Numbered from the stretch's first letter, positions 43,486 through 53,137 are shown. The stretch is 64,000 nt of DNA from JAAUUJ01 sp964392245 (GCA_964392245.1 CAYMOX010000007.1:48719-112718), one strand, 5' to 3'. The notes: generated by a model from the letters alone, not told the origin. A program made the numbers and translations.

Positions 43486-45654
43486 ATGCCGGATCTGATT
43501 CCACTTCTAGCCCAGGAACTGGCCCTCTCTCCTCATCAGATTAAAAACGCCCTGGATCTGTTTGCGGAGGGAGCAACGATTCCGTTTGTGGCCCGTTATC
43601 GCAAAGAACGCACGGGCGAAATGAATGAGGTGCAGCTGCGACAACTGCAGGATCGCTACACCTATCTCACAGAATTAGAGGATCGCAAGCAGACGATTCT
43701 CTCCACGCTGGAGGATCAGGGTAAGCTTACCCCCGAGCTACGCTCCCGCATCACCAGTTGTCTGCAAAAAACAGAACTGGAGGATCTCTATCTTCCCTTC
43801 CGAAAAAAGCGCCGCACTCGCGCGTCCATGGCCCGAGACAAAGGGCTGCAGCCCCTGGCAGACAGGATCCAGTCCCTGAACCATCCTCGTGCCCGGCCCG
43901 TTTCGCTTGAACAAGAAGCTGCGCACTATCTGGATCCAGACCAAGGAGTAGCCACGGTGGAAGAAGCCCTGCAGGGAGCCCGTGACATTCTGGCTGAGGG
44001 AATTGCCGAGGATCCCGATCTGCGGGCTGAGTTAAAAAAGCTGATGCTTCGCACCGGATCCATTCATTCGCAGATTAAGAAGGAGCACCCGGAAGGATCG
44101 ACGCAATTTGAGATGTATCGCTCTTACCAGGTGAGTCTTGCTCGTCTCGCCCCCCATAACCTGCTGGCTCTGATGCGGGGACAAACGGAGGGGATTTTGA
44201 AATTTTCGCTTGTCTTTGACGAAGATCAAGCCCTGGCTCTTCTGGATAAACGCGTGATCCAGACCTCTGTTGGTGTGATCCAAAAGACCTATCAGATCCT
44301 GTTGCAGGATGCCCTTACCCGTCTCCTTAAGCCGTCACTCACGACCACGATCCTGGCTGAGAAAAAGGACTGGGCTGATGCGGAGTCTGTAAAAACCTTT
44401 GCCACCAATTTGCGGGAGCTGTTACTGGCTCCTCCTGCGGGCATGAAACCGACGCTGGGGGTTGATCCAGGATTTCGCACCGGCTGTAAAGTGGCGGTGT
44501 TGGGGGAAACCGGACAGCTGCTCGATTACCAAACCCTCTATATCCATCAAAGTGCGCAGAAACGGGAAGAGGGTGCCGAGATCCTTAAAAATCTGATCCA
44601 GAAGTACAACATTGCCCTGATCGCCATTGGTAATGGCACCGCCAGTCGTGAGACAGATTGGTTTGTGGGGGAGGTGATCCAGTCCCTGAGTCCTCAACCC
44701 TTGAAGGTGATGGTCAGCGAAGCGGGTGCATCGGTCTATTCGGCCAGCCCGGTAGCCATTGCTGAGTTTCCTGATCTGGATGTCACGGTGCGGGGGGCCA
44801 TCAGCATTGGACGCCGTTTGCAGGATCCTCTGGCGGAACTGGTGAAAATTGATCCCAAATCCATCGGGGTGGGACAGTATCAGCATGATGTTGATCAAAA
44901 GCTGCTGCACAAGTCTCTGGAGGCTACAGTCGAAAGTTGCGTGAATTTTGTGGGGGTGGATCTGAATACTGCATCCCAGCAGCTGCTGACCTATGTGGCC
45001 GGGATCAGTTCGAGTATTGCAGGGAATATTATCACCCACCGCACCCAAAAGGGGCCATTTCAGAATCGCCAAGAATTATTGAAAGTCTCCAAGCTAGGTC
45101 CCAAAGCTTTTGAGCAGGCTGCTGGCTTTCTGCGCATCCGTAACGGGGCACATCCCCTGGATAACACCGCAGTTCACCCGGAGAGCTACGGCATTGTCGA
45201 GAAAATCGTCCAGGATCTGCAGCTCAATCTCAACAACATGACCAGGGTGTCTGCCACACTTCCGCAGGTGGATCTAAAGCGTTATGTCCAGGAGGGAATT
45301 GGAGAACCCACTCTGCGTGATATTTTGCAAGAACTGGAAAAGCCAGGACGGGATCCGCGCGAGCAATTTGTCTATGCTGCATTTCAAGAAGGGATTAACT
45401 CCATTGCCGATCTGGAGATTGGCATGATCCTGGAAGGAGTGATCACCAATGTGGTCAACTTTGGGGCTTTTGTGGATATCGGCGTTCATCAGGATGGTCT
45501 GGTTCATATTTCTCAGCTGGCAGACCGCTTCGTTAAAGATCCGCTGGAAGTTGTGAAGGTGGGGCAGGTGGTCAGGGTCAAGGTGATGGAAGTGAATGAA
45601 AAGCTAAAAAGGATCAGTTTGAGTCTCAAACAAGTGACTACACCACAGCCCTGA
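43486..45654 (+). CDS. tex: Tex family RNA-binding transcription accessory protein
   Basis: A 722-residue nucleic-acid-binding protein. The N-terminal helical part (ATIPFVARYRKERTGEMNE) leads into a YqgF/RNase H-like domain (GVDPGFRTGCKVAVLGETG, IAIGNGTASRETDWF). Helix-hairpin-helix units follow (SSIAGNIITHR, LGPKAFEQAAGFLRI) and a C-terminal S1 domain from about 640 (GVITNVVNFGAFVDIGVHQD, RISLSLKQ). The ATG at 43486 is preferred over a TTG 15 bases upstream. The last 17 bases overlap a convergent gene. Confidence 0.94.
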   Translation: MPDLIPLLAQELALSPHQIKNALDLFAEGATIPFVARYRKERTGEMNEVQLRQLQDRYTYLTELEDRKQTILSTLEDQGKLTPELRSRITSCLQKTELEDLYLPFRKKRRTRASMARDKGLQPLADRIQSLNHPRARPVSLEQEAAHYLDPDQGVATVEEALQGARDILAEGIAEDPDLRAELKKLMLRTGSIHSQIKKEHPEGSTQFEMYRSYQVSLARLAPHNLLALMRGQTEGILKFSLVFDEDQALALLDKRVIQTSVGVIQKTYQILLQDALTRLLKPSLTTTILAEKKDWADAESVKTFATNLRELLLAPPAGMKPTLGVDPGFRTGCKVAVLGETGQLLDYQTLYIHQSAQKREEGAEILKNLIQKYNIALIAIGNGTASRETDWFVGEVIQSLSPQPLKVMVSEAGASVYSASPVAIAEFPDLDVTVRGAISIGRRLQDPLAELVKIDPKSIGVGQYQHDVDQKLLHKSLEATVESCVNFVGVDLNTASQQLLTYVAGISSSIAGNIITHRTQKGPFQNRQELLKVSKLGPKAFEQAAGFLRIRNGAHPLDNTAVHPESYGIVEKIVQDLQLNLNNMTRVSATLPQVDLKRYVQEGIGEPTLRDILQELEKPGRDPREQFVYAAFQEGINSIADLEIGMILEGVITNVVNFGAFVDIGVHQDGLVHISQLADRFVKDPLEVVKVGQVVRVKVMEVNEKLKRISLSLKQVTTPQP

Positions 45655-46126
45655 TCTGGATGGGCTGGCGGGGATGTTCGATGAGAAGCAGACTTTTGGG
45701 AATAAAGTTAGGGGCATACGCTTCACTTTGATCAAAACCCCGCAATGTTGTGATTTGGATTGGTTGAATCGGCTGCAACTGTGCGATTTCCCAGTAGAGA
45801 GTCCAGAGCTTCAAACTGTCGGTTTCATAGGCGGTGTGAGGTCGATAGCGAGCTTTGTCGGGGTGAGTCCCATCCGGAAGTGCCTGCACCTGGCCGACAT
45901 AGATCCCGTGCCAGGAGATGATCGCCCCCAGATCTTGAGGGGGGTTAGCAGCATAAATAAAAACATCGACGGTGTCTCGCACCCGCGACAGGTCAATTTT
46001 GCGAAACAGTTGTTCAGAGCGGCTGCCAAATGCCACCTTGCCCTCCCGTTGACACACCTGCCGAGCAGCAGCTAGATGGGCCTCCGGTAGAGGTGCCAGG
46101 ATCGCATAGGCGTGGGTCACAGGCAT
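45638..46126 (-). CDS. Hypothetical protein, 162 residues
   Basis: Soluble protein beginning MPVTHAYAILAPLPEAHLAA. It contains VDVFIYAANPPQDLGAIISW followed by HGIYVGQVQALPDG, a strand pattern vaguely like PUA/EVE-type RNA-binding folds, but I cannot assign it. Tyr and His are frequent. It overlaps the end of tex by 17 bases on the opposite strand and precedes nothing obvious. Confidence 0.7.
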   Translation of the reverse strand: MPVTHAYAILAPLPEAHLAAARQVCQREGKVAFGSRSEQLFRKIDLSRVRDTVDVFIYAANPPQDLGAIISWHGIYVGQVQALPDGTHPDKARYRPHTAYETDSLKLWTLYWEIAQLQPIQPIQITTLRGFDQSEAYAPNFIPKSLLLIEHPRQPIQIRAVV

Positions 46127-46179
46127 AGGTTGTTCGGGAATCGGTGCTCAAGATGATCATGCCAGTTTAGGGTCATCGC

Positions 46180-46923
46180 TCAAGCCGCTGAAGTGGGCAA
46201 CCCATTTTGATCCGCCGGGGGTGTTTCTGTCCGGATCTCCTCCCGCCAGAGGGCGATCCCACCCAGCAATCCCTGCATATTGGAGACAATACTGACCTCC
46301 TCAGGCAATTCAAAGTCAATCTTTTTTGCCTCCCCGCCACCAATGTAGAGGTGATCATAATTAAAGACCTGTTTCAGGTGGGCAAGGGCCTTTTTTAGAC
46401 GACGGTTCCAGGTGTGCTGCCCTATGTCCTTCAGGGCTGATCGCCCCAGCTGTTCTTCATAGGTATCGCCCTTGCGAAAAGGATGATGCCCCAGTTCCAG
46501 ATTGGGGATCAAGTGGCCATCCAGAAATAGCGCCGAGCCAAAGCCTGTGCCCAGCGTGATCATCAGCTCCACACCTTGACCTTGAATGGCTCCCAACCCC
46601 TGCATATCGGCATCATTGGCCACCCGCACCGGCCTCTGCAGCAGCGTTTCCAGGGCCGCCCTCAGATTAAAGTCGATCCAGCTGGGATCCAGATTCACCG
46701 CCGTCTTGGTGATCCCTTGCTTCACGACGCCCGGGAACCCTACCGAAACGCGATCATAGGAGCCCTGCTGCTCCGCCAACCTTGAGATTGTCTCCAGGAT
46801 CTGTTCAGGTGTGGCTGGATCGGGAGTCTCTAGCCTGCTCCGTTCCGTGAGGGCCTGGCCGTTGGCATCCAGAAGAATGGCCTTCGTGCCACTGCCACCA
46901 ATATCAATTGCTAAGGTTTTCAA
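46180..46923 (-). CDS. ppgK: Polyphosphate glucokinase-like ROK protein
   Basis: A 247-residue sugar kinase. AIDIGGSGTKAILLD is the phosphate-1 loop; SVGFPGVVKQGITKTAVNLD, VANDADMQGLGA (catalytic Asp), ITLGTGFGSALFLDG and NLELGHHPF follow. The sequence resembles mycobacterial polyphosphate/ATP glucokinase along its length, so it probably phosphorylates glucose using polyphosphate. The start is TTG at 46923, supported by GGAGGAAGG about 6 bases upstream. A strictly ATP-dependent ROK kinase is the alternative. Confidence 0.85.
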   Translation of the reverse strand: MKTLAIDIGGSGTKAILLDANGQALTERSRLETPDPATPEQILETISRLAEQQGSYDRVSVGFPGVVKQGITKTAVNLDPSWIDFNLRAALETLLQRPVRVANDADMQGLGAIQGQGVELMITLGTGFGSALFLDGHLIPNLELGHHPFRKGDTYEEQLGRSALKDIGQHTWNRRLKKALAHLKQVFNYDHLYIGGGEAKKIDFELPEEVSIVSNMQGLLGGIALWREEIRTETPPADQNGLPTSAA

Positions 46924-47033
46924 TCTGCCTTCCTCCAGAGCCAGCCATGAGCATCCCTGATCGCCACCGGGGATCCAGCTGAATCAGGATTGGTGATTAT
47001 AACAGACCTGTCTGAAAAGATGGGGGAAGGGGA

Positions 47034-47606
47034 TCATTCAACAGGATTAACCTGACCAAAAATATCCTCTTCCTGCACTCGGGCCTGTTCCAGCTCGCTT
47101 ACATAGCCACACCCAACCCGGGGAAAGGCATCACAGTAGGGGATATAGGGTTTGATATCCAGCACAGGGGTCTGATCCAGCAGATCAATGCCTTCCACCA
47201 CCAAGCGCATGCCTTCAATTCGCAGTAACCGCGTGGCGCTGAGACCAAGGGGATTGGGGCGGTGGGGAGCCCGGGTGGCCAGGGTGCCGCGAGGGATGCG
47301 GGGGCCGCGAGGGGGAATGACGGTGGGGTTCCAGTGTTTATTCAGGTGCAGCCAGGTGATCACCCAGATCATCTCAAACTGATCCAGATCTTTTAAAGCG
47401 GTGGGGGGAATGGTGGCGGCAAACAATTCAATCTCAGCCACTACAGGCCGATAATCTGCTGGAGCCGAGTGCATCTGGGCCTGCCGTGGGGTTCCGTGCC
47501 GCTCTTTGTAGGGAGAATGCACCACCCCAATCGGTTGGCACTGGATCTGCGGCGGAAAATCAACCACCTGCACATAATCCTTGGGTGGTAGCTTGGGCAT
47601 CGGCAT
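47034..47606 (-). CDS. trmO: tRNA-Thr t6A37 N6-methyltransferase TrmO
   Basis: A 190-residue SAM-dependent tRNA methyltransferase of the TsaA/YaeB family. CQPIGVVHSPYKERHGTPRQ is the typical start of the domain, RAPHRPNPLGLSATRLLRIE the SAM-binding hallmark and LLDQTPVLDIKPYIPYCDAF the C-terminal motif. It diverges from the M23 peptidase gene across an 87-base intergenic region that must hold both promoters. Confidence 0.92.
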   Translation of the reverse strand: MPMPKLPPKDYVQVVDFPPQIQCQPIGVVHSPYKERHGTPRQAQMHSAPADYRPVVAEIELFAATIPPTALKDLDQFEMIWVITWLHLNKHWNPTVIPPRGPRIPRGTLATRAPHRPNPLGLSATRLLRIEGMRLVVEGIDLLDQTPVLDIKPYIPYCDAFPRVGCGYVSELEQARVQEEDIFGQVNPVE

Positions 47607-47693
47607 TCCAGTTCAACGCAGAGTGGGCAGTGAACGATCCAGAAATTCGGGCACAATTGCAGATACTAGCAAGGACTCAGGGGAGAAGCACAG

Positions 47694-48728
47694 GTGCGAG
47701 GCTGGATCCTGCGGCGGTTGATGCAGATAGGTCTCCTCCTGATCTGTGGGTGGGGAGTCTGGTTGGGTGTGCATATGTCCAGCCTGGCTTCTCACTTTCC
47801 CCTGATTCAAACCCAATCCTCTGCACCGCTCGCATCAACCGATCCTCTGACCACTCAGATCCATCACCAGTTACAGGAGGCAGTGGCTAGGGGAGACTGG
47901 GATCAGGCCACAGTTTTACTGGATTTGCTCATTCAGCTCTACCCCAGTCAGGGTTCCGAACTCCAGCGGTATCGTCTCCGGCTGGTTCAGCTCCAGCGTT
48001 GGCAGGAACGTTTGCAGCAGCTGCGTTTTGAGGATGATCTGCCTGGAGATTATCCCCCGTCACCTCTGCCCACTCCACTTCAAGATGGCCGCTCCTGGCC
48101 TCTCTCTCTCCCTCTGCTGGAAAAGCCCTTTCGCGGATCCTTTCCGGTGACGAATGTCTTTGATCACAACCTGCCCCTGGGTGACCAGGATGAGAACCGC
48201 GTCTTCCTGACCTTCTGGGGAGAAACCCGGATCCCCAATCCGGCAGATGCCTGCAGCAAAAGCAATGGCCATGCGGGGTATGACTGGCAGATGCCTGAGG
48301 GCCAGATCCTGCTGGCGGCGGCGGCGGGACGGGTCACCCTGGCCCGGTTGGAACCGTGGAGCTACTGTCCTCTTCTGGATCGGGAGGTTCAGGGACAACG
48401 GGTGCGGATCAAACATCAGCTGGGGGAACTTAGCTTTGAAACCCTCTACACCCACCTCAGTCGCATGGATGTGCGGGAGGGACAGCAGGTTGAGGCAGGA
48501 CATCCCATTGGGTTATCGGGAAATTCCGGCTGCTCAACCGGACCCCATCTCCACTTTGAAGTGCGGCAGTTCCTTGCCCACCAGGTAATTCCCCTGGATC
48601 CCTACGGCTGGAGAGGCTCTCAACCCGATCCCTGGGCAGAGCATCCCCACGGAGCCACTAGCTTCTTTCTCTGGAAGGCGGGCCAGATGCCTGATCTGGG
48701 GCAATGCGCAACGCCTGGGTGGAGCTAA
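47694..48728 (+). CDS. M23 family (LytM-like) metallopeptidase
   Basis: A 344-residue exported peptidoglycan endopeptidase-like protein. A signal anchor (LMQIGLLLICGWGVWLGVHM) is followed by a helical region. The C-terminal LytM domain (about 190-320) has SNGHAGYDWQMPEGQ (first His and Asp), ETLYTHLSRMDVREGQQV and GNSGCSTGPHLHFEVR (HxH), so the zinc ligands are present. The start is GTG at 47694 with GGGAGAAG upstream. Its stop overlaps the convergent small-protein gene by 4 bases. Confidence 0.9.
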   Translation: MRGWILRRLMQIGLLLICGWGVWLGVHMSSLASHFPLIQTQSSAPLASTDPLTTQIHHQLQEAVARGDWDQATVLLDLLIQLYPSQGSELQRYRLRLVQLQRWQERLQQLRFEDDLPGDYPPSPLPTPLQDGRSWPLSLPLLEKPFRGSFPVTNVFDHNLPLGDQDENRVFLTFWGETRIPNPADACSKSNGHAGYDWQMPEGQILLAAAAGRVTLARLEPWSYCPLLDREVQGQRVRIKHQLGELSFETLYTHLSRMDVREGQQVEAGHPIGLSGNSGCSTGPHLHFEVRQFLAHQVIPLDPYGWRGSQPDPWAEHPHGATSFFLWKAGQMPDLGQCATPGWS

Positions 48729-48916
48729 GCCGCTCGACCTGAGGCAGAAGCCATGATCTGAACCTCTCCCCGATTCAGGGCATCGGTTAACTGATCTAGA
48801 AGCGCCAGCTCTGCCAGCGTGGGAGGGCCTTGGCGTAACCAGCTGTTGATCTGTCTTTCCTGTTGAGTGGTCAGGGTGTGGGTACGTAGAACTTCAGTTA
48901 CCAGCTCCTGTAACAT
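48725..48916 (-). CDS. Small helical protein, paralogue 3 of 3 in the window
   Basis: A 63-residue protein starting MLQELVTEVLRTHTLTTQQE. GAGGTGG just upstream of the ATG at 48916 decides the start over an in-frame codon at 48952. The order helix, LTTQQERQINSWLRQG, ALLDQLTDALNRGEV parallels the genes at 5683 and 41052. It is convergent with the M23 gene and divergent from the gene at 49154. Confidence 0.75.
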   Translation of the reverse strand: MLQELVTEVLRTHTLTTQQERQINSWLRQGPPTLAELALLDQLTDALNRGEVQIMASASGRAA

Positions 48917-49153
48917 TGCTACCACCTCAAGGGTATTCAGGGCTACAACCAACCTATCCTGTCCATCAGGTATTGCCAGATCCAGAGCCCGTTTGTTTAG
49001 GATAGTTTGCAGAAGATGGCGGATCTGTTGCCCAATATTTCCGGCTATGTGGGAGTGATAAGCAAGGTGCTATCACCTGCTGCTCAACTGCTTGCCGTTG
49101 ACTTTCTGGGAAAGCCGGAGAGTCCAGTTGATAAAATAAGGAGCAAGGTAACC

Positions 49154-49846
49154 ATGTCCCTCTCACAGGAGTCATCACCGGACCCGAGTCCCCATTCCGA
49201 TTGGGAGCCCTCAGCAATATCAACATGGCTGACAGCGCAACTCCCTGCTGGGGTCAGCCTCTGGGCTAAAGAGAAGGACAGACAGCTTGTGCTGCTGGTA
49301 GAAACGGATCTTGATCCAGATGACTTGCTGGAAGATCTCTGCAACTTTCTGAGAACGCTTACGGATCTGTCCTGGCAGCAGCTGGAGGTTTTCGGGCGTG
49401 CACCAGGTGAAGAGATCCCCGATTGGTATCGCAGTGCCGCTATTGCAGTTCATTCAGAGCCGAAACCGACCTTTGCTCCTCCAGCGCCCAAAGAGGGACC
49501 CAGCTGGGTTGAACTGGCTCAACAGGGAGATCCGCAGGCCCTCACCCATATCTTTGCCTACCTGCTCCGTGAGGATCATGTCACGGTCAGAATTCACCTC
49601 AACCGCAAGGCCGGACTGTTGCAGATGAACCTGCAGGCGGATCCTGTCCCTGATCAAAAGCGGATGAGTGCCCTGGTTTTCAAGACCCTGGATCATTTGC
49701 AGCTCCCCTATGCTCGCCGCCTCTGGTTAACTGGCCAGAAAAAAAGTTCTCTCTTTCCTGCCTGGAGTCATGAATTCAGTCTGGCGGGTGGATCCTGGCT
49801 GTGGCCGCACCTCAATGCTCCCACGAAAAGCTCCGGAGAAGAATAG
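49154..49846 (+). CDS. Cyanobacterial protein with two copies of an alpha/beta repeat
   Basis: A 230-residue soluble protein. Two similar units are seen: about 25-100 (ISTWLTAQLPAGVSLWAKEK ending FGRAPGEEIPDWYRS) and about 125-215 (ALTHIFAYLLREDHVTVRIH ending SSLFPAWSHEFSL). A Pro-rich linker joins them. I recall this kind of repeat in several cyanobacterial hypothetical proteins; no function is known to me. AAGGAG lies 11 bases before the ATG at 49154. An upstream in-frame extension to 49007 looks non-coding. Confidence 0.72.
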   Translation: MSLSQESSPDPSPHSDWEPSAISTWLTAQLPAGVSLWAKEKDRQLVLLVETDLDPDDLLEDLCNFLRTLTDLSWQQLEVFGRAPGEEIPDWYRSAAIAVHSEPKPTFAPPAPKEGPSWVELAQQGDPQALTHIFAYLLREDHVTVRIHLNRKAGLLQMNLQADPVPDQKRMSALVFKTLDHLQLPYARRLWLTGQKKSSLFPAWSHEFSLAGGSWLWPHLNAPTKSSGEE

Positions 49847-49961
49847 CAGGGGGAACCCCCTCCCAACCGTCCTGAATCCCCAGGTTTTTCCTGGTGAAAT
49901 CGCATCGCCATGAACATCAAGCCCTAGACTAGGAGGAGATTGTGATATTGCTGCTTGGAGG

Positions 49962-51758
49962 ATGCCTGTAGTGGCTCTGCCCCAGACCGCTGATCCTGCG
50001 CTTGATTGGGATCTGTCTGATCTGTACCAAAGCTTCTGGGATCCTCAGTTCAGCCAGGATCGCGCCGGTCTGGAAGATCAAACCCGTGATTTTCGCCAGC
50101 GTTACTGCGGTCAGGTGGCTCAGCTCAGTCCTTCTGAGATCCTTGCCGCTCTCCAGGAACTGGAACAGATCCAGATGCTGTCCAGCAGGCTCTCCGCTTA
50201 CCCCATGCTACGCTTCTCGGCCAACACCCGCGATACTGAGGCAAAGCGGTTTCTGGACCAGATCCAGGAAACCATGGCGGAGATTGAAAATCAGCTCCTG
50301 TTTCTGCGGCTGGAGTTGCAGCAACTGCCGACCTCCAATCTGGCCCAGTTACAACAGGATCCTCAGCTCGCCTCCTATCAGCATTACTTTGCGCGGCTAC
50401 TGCAGCTGAAGCCCTACCAGCTGTCTGAGGAGGTGGAACAGGTTCTCAACCAGGCGATGCTGACGGGGCGGCAGGCACTGATCAATCTTCGTGATATCCA
50501 CCTGGGATTGCAGGAGTATCCGGAAGTCGAGACCGATCAGGGGCCAGTCAGCACAGAAGCCGAGTTAAGTGCTCTCCTTTATCATCAGGATCCTGAGCTT
50601 CGTCTCCAGAGCTATCGCGCCATTCGTCACGTGCTGGAGCTTCACAATCCCCTCTACGGCTACATCCTCAACACCCTGATCCAAGATCACCGTCTGGAGG
50701 TACAGCGGCGGGGCTACGATTCCTGTCTGGCCAAACAGCTGCTGACGGATGAAGTCACCCTGCCCGTGTTTGAATCGGTGATGGAGGGGACCCGCGATCG
50801 CTATGACCTATTTCAGCGCTACTACCGTCTCAAGGGCCGCAATACGGGTCGGGTGGTGAGAATTTGTGATCTTTACGGCCCCTGGCGTGAGTCCAGTCCT
50901 GCCATCCCCTATGCCGAGGCTATGCAACTCCTGATGGCAGCGCTGCAGGATTTTTCTCCTGAATATGCTGAACAGGCCCGTCCTTTCTTTACCCAACAGT
51001 GGATCGATGCCCGCGTTCGCAGTGGCAAGCGCACCGGAGCCTTCTGTGCCTATGTCAATGGGCTGCACAGCTTCCTGATGCTCTCCTACACCCACACCAG
51101 CTACTCCCTCTTTACTCTGGCCCATGAGCTGGGGCACGGATTGCACTATGAACGGATCAAGGAACACCAGTCAGTGCTCAACAGTGATCCCCCTCTCGTG
51201 CTGGCGGAGATTGCCTCCACCTTTAATGAACTGCTATTGCTGGACCACCTGCTCAAATATCATGGTGATGCAGAGCTACGCTTTGATCTCCTGACGCAGC
51301 AGATTGAGAGCCAGCTGAACCTCCTTTTCCGCCAGAGTACAATCAGCCGTCTGGAGCTGGTGCTGCATCAGCAGGCCATGGAAAGTAGTTTTGACCACGA
51401 GTTCATCAATGAAGAGTGGCTGAAGCTTTACCAGGATCTCTGTGGAGATGCGGTGGAATTGCTGCCGGAACACCAGTTTGACTGGGCGCGGGTGGGCCAT
51501 CTATTCTTTCGCCCCTTCTACTGCTATAGCTATACCCTCAGCTTTGTGGTGGCTCTGGCCTGTTATCAGCAATATCTGCAACAGGGGAAAGAGTTTGTGC
51601 CCCGTTATTTGAAACTGTTGGATACGGGCGGATCCCTGAGTCCAGACCAGGCTCTACAACTGGTGGGTATTGATCTCAATGATCCCCTTACGGTCAGTCA
51701 GGCGCTGGATTACACTGAGTCCCTGATCGAGCAGCTGGAAGCACAACTGGAGGAGTAA
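49962..51758 (+). CDS. M3 family oligoendopeptidase (PepF-like)
   Basis: A 598-residue cytosolic zinc peptidase that degrades short peptides. LAHELGHGLHYERI carries HExxH, and LAEIASTFNELLL the third ligand Glu. SRLELVLHQQAMESSF and the final RPFYCYSYTLSFVVALACYQ are family features. The start is ambiguous: the ATG at 49962 directly abuts GGAGG, while a GTG at 49971 has GGAGG at 9 bases and may be the real start. The next gene begins right at the stop (TAAGTG), so the two are cotranscribed. Confidence 0.93.
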   Translation: MPVVALPQTADPALDWDLSDLYQSFWDPQFSQDRAGLEDQTRDFRQRYCGQVAQLSPSEILAALQELEQIQMLSSRLSAYPMLRFSANTRDTEAKRFLDQIQETMAEIENQLLFLRLELQQLPTSNLAQLQQDPQLASYQHYFARLLQLKPYQLSEEVEQVLNQAMLTGRQALINLRDIHLGLQEYPEVETDQGPVSTEAELSALLYHQDPELRLQSYRAIRHVLELHNPLYGYILNTLIQDHRLEVQRRGYDSCLAKQLLTDEVTLPVFESVMEGTRDRYDLFQRYYRLKGRNTGRVVRICDLYGPWRESSPAIPYAEAMQLLMAALQDFSPEYAEQARPFFTQQWIDARVRSGKRTGAFCAYVNGLHSFLMLSYTHTSYSLFTLAHELGHGLHYERIKEHQSVLNSDPPLVLAEIASTFNELLLLDHLLKYHGDAELRFDLLTQQIESQLNLLFRQSTISRLELVLHQQAMESSFDHEFINEEWLKLYQDLCGDAVELLPEHQFDWARVGHLFFRPFYCYSYTLSFVVALACYQQYLQQGKEFVPRYLKLLDTGGSLSPDQALQLVGIDLNDPLTVSQALDYTESLIEQLEAQLEE

Positions 51759-52538
51759 GTGGTTTCTGAGCTGCTCCTGAACGGGTTTGTTGCCAGTCTG
51801 GTGGCAGGTCTGGCCACACCTCTGGGGGCTTTACCGATCCTGTTGACGCGCCAGATCAATGAACGGTTGGAAGGGATCTTTCTGGGGTTTGGAGGAGGGG
51901 TGATGCTAGCGGCCACCTGCTTTTCCCTGATTGTCCCCGGGACCAAGATTGCCATGGAGCTAGGGCATTCCCAGCGGGTGGCCGCCCTGATCATGGTGGC
52001 TGGGATTCTCACTGGGGCACTGTTTCTAGAGCTAGCCCATCGCTTCTTTCCCCATGAACATTTTTTTAAGGGGACCGAGGGGGAAACTAGTCGCCAGATG
52101 AAGCGCATCTGGTTGTTTATCACCGCGATTACGATCCATAATTTTCCGGAAGGGCTGGCGGTAGGGGTGGGTTTCAGCAATGGCAGTGTTACCAATGGTC
52201 TCGCCCTGACCGCTGGGATCGGGTTGCAGAATATGCCAGAGGGGTTGGTGGTGGCCCTGTCTTTGGTCAGTCAGAGTTACTCGGTGGGTTACTCGCTGCT
52301 GATCTCCCTGCTGACGGGCCTGGTGGAGCCGATTGGGGGGCTGGTCGGGATGGGGATCGTGAGTATTGCCCAGTCCCTTCTCCCCTGGGGCATGGCCTTC
52401 GCCGCAGGAGCAATGCTGTTTGTGATCAGTGATGAGATTATCCCCGAATCTCACCGCCAGGGCTTCGAGCGGGAGGGCACCCTCGGGATTGTGATCGGGT
52501 TTGTGTTGATGTTGCTTCTGGATATTACCTTTAGGTAA
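51759..52538 (+). CDS. ZIP family divalent metal transporter
   Basis: A 259-residue inner-membrane transporter with about eight helices. TIHNFPEGLAVGVGF in helix 4 and LQNMPEGLVVAL in helix 5 form the metal site. A His-containing loop (HRFFPHEHFFKG) lies between helices 3 and 4. It probably takes up zinc, iron or manganese. The start is GTG immediately after the peptidase stop; no own Shine-Dalgarno is obvious, so coupling is likely. Supplying zinc to the adjacent zinc peptidase is a speculative link. Confidence 0.92.
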   Translation: MVSELLLNGFVASLVAGLATPLGALPILLTRQINERLEGIFLGFGGGVMLAATCFSLIVPGTKIAMELGHSQRVAALIMVAGILTGALFLELAHRFFPHEHFFKGTEGETSRQMKRIWLFITAITIHNFPEGLAVGVGFSNGSVTNGLALTAGIGLQNMPEGLVVALSLVSQSYSVGYSLLISLLTGLVEPIGGLVGMGIVSIAQSLLPWGMAFAAGAMLFVISDEIIPESHRQGFEREGTLGIVIGFVLMLLLDITFR

Positions 52539-52631
52539 CGAGGTCCCAGCCCAAGGATCTGTTGCCGCGGAAGCAGGAGACGCAAGGATAGACTTGGCTT
52601 GCCCCGATCCTGTCCACAGGCATTTCAAAGA

Positions 52632-52943
52632 TCAGGCCTTGAGATCCAGCTGTTGATAGTGAAGGACCTGGGGAGTCTCAGCAAAGAAAGAGGAGAGTAA
52701 AGCCCGCCACTGTACATAATTATCCGACTGGCGGAAGTTCACCAGATGGGCATCCAGACTTTCCCAATAGATCAGCAGAAGATAGCGGTTCTCCTCCTCC
52801 ATGCAGCGGTGCAGAGTCTGATCCAGATGGCCAGGGGTCTTTTGCAGATACTGAATTGCCTCTTGCATGGCCGCTTCAAACTCGGCGGTATTGTCCGGCT
52901 TGATCTGCAAGCTCACCACTTCCATGACGGCATTTGGATTCAT
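52632..52943 (-). CDS. ABM-domain (antibiotic biosynthesis monooxygenase-like) protein
   Basis: A 103-residue single ferredoxin-like fold protein. MEVVSLQIKPDNTAEFEAAM and GHLDQTLHRCMEEENRYLL then IYWESLDAHLVNF are typical of the ABM family, which includes small heme- or quinone-active enzymes and unknowns. The start is ATG 52943 or the second ATG 52925. It is convergent with the ZIP gene. Substrate unknown. Confidence 0.85.
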   Translation of the reverse strand: MNPNAVMEVVSLQIKPDNTAEFEAAMQEAIQYLQKTPGHLDQTLHRCMEEENRYLLLIYWESLDAHLVNFRQSDNYVQWRALLSSFFAETPQVLHYQQLDLKA

Positions 52944-53137
52944 GTGTCTAACCTACCCACAGTTTTTGCTTGGCCCTGCCAGCGCCCAGAACCGGGATCC
53001 TGTCCCTCGGTCCCAGGAGTGGTGCAATGGGGCCAACCCAGAGGTAGCCCCGATCATGTAATGGATTGTAAGAGAAAAGAGCAGAGCGATGGCCCTGCCC
53101 CTGATCACCGGTCTGAATTTTGTATTGCAAAGCTGTG

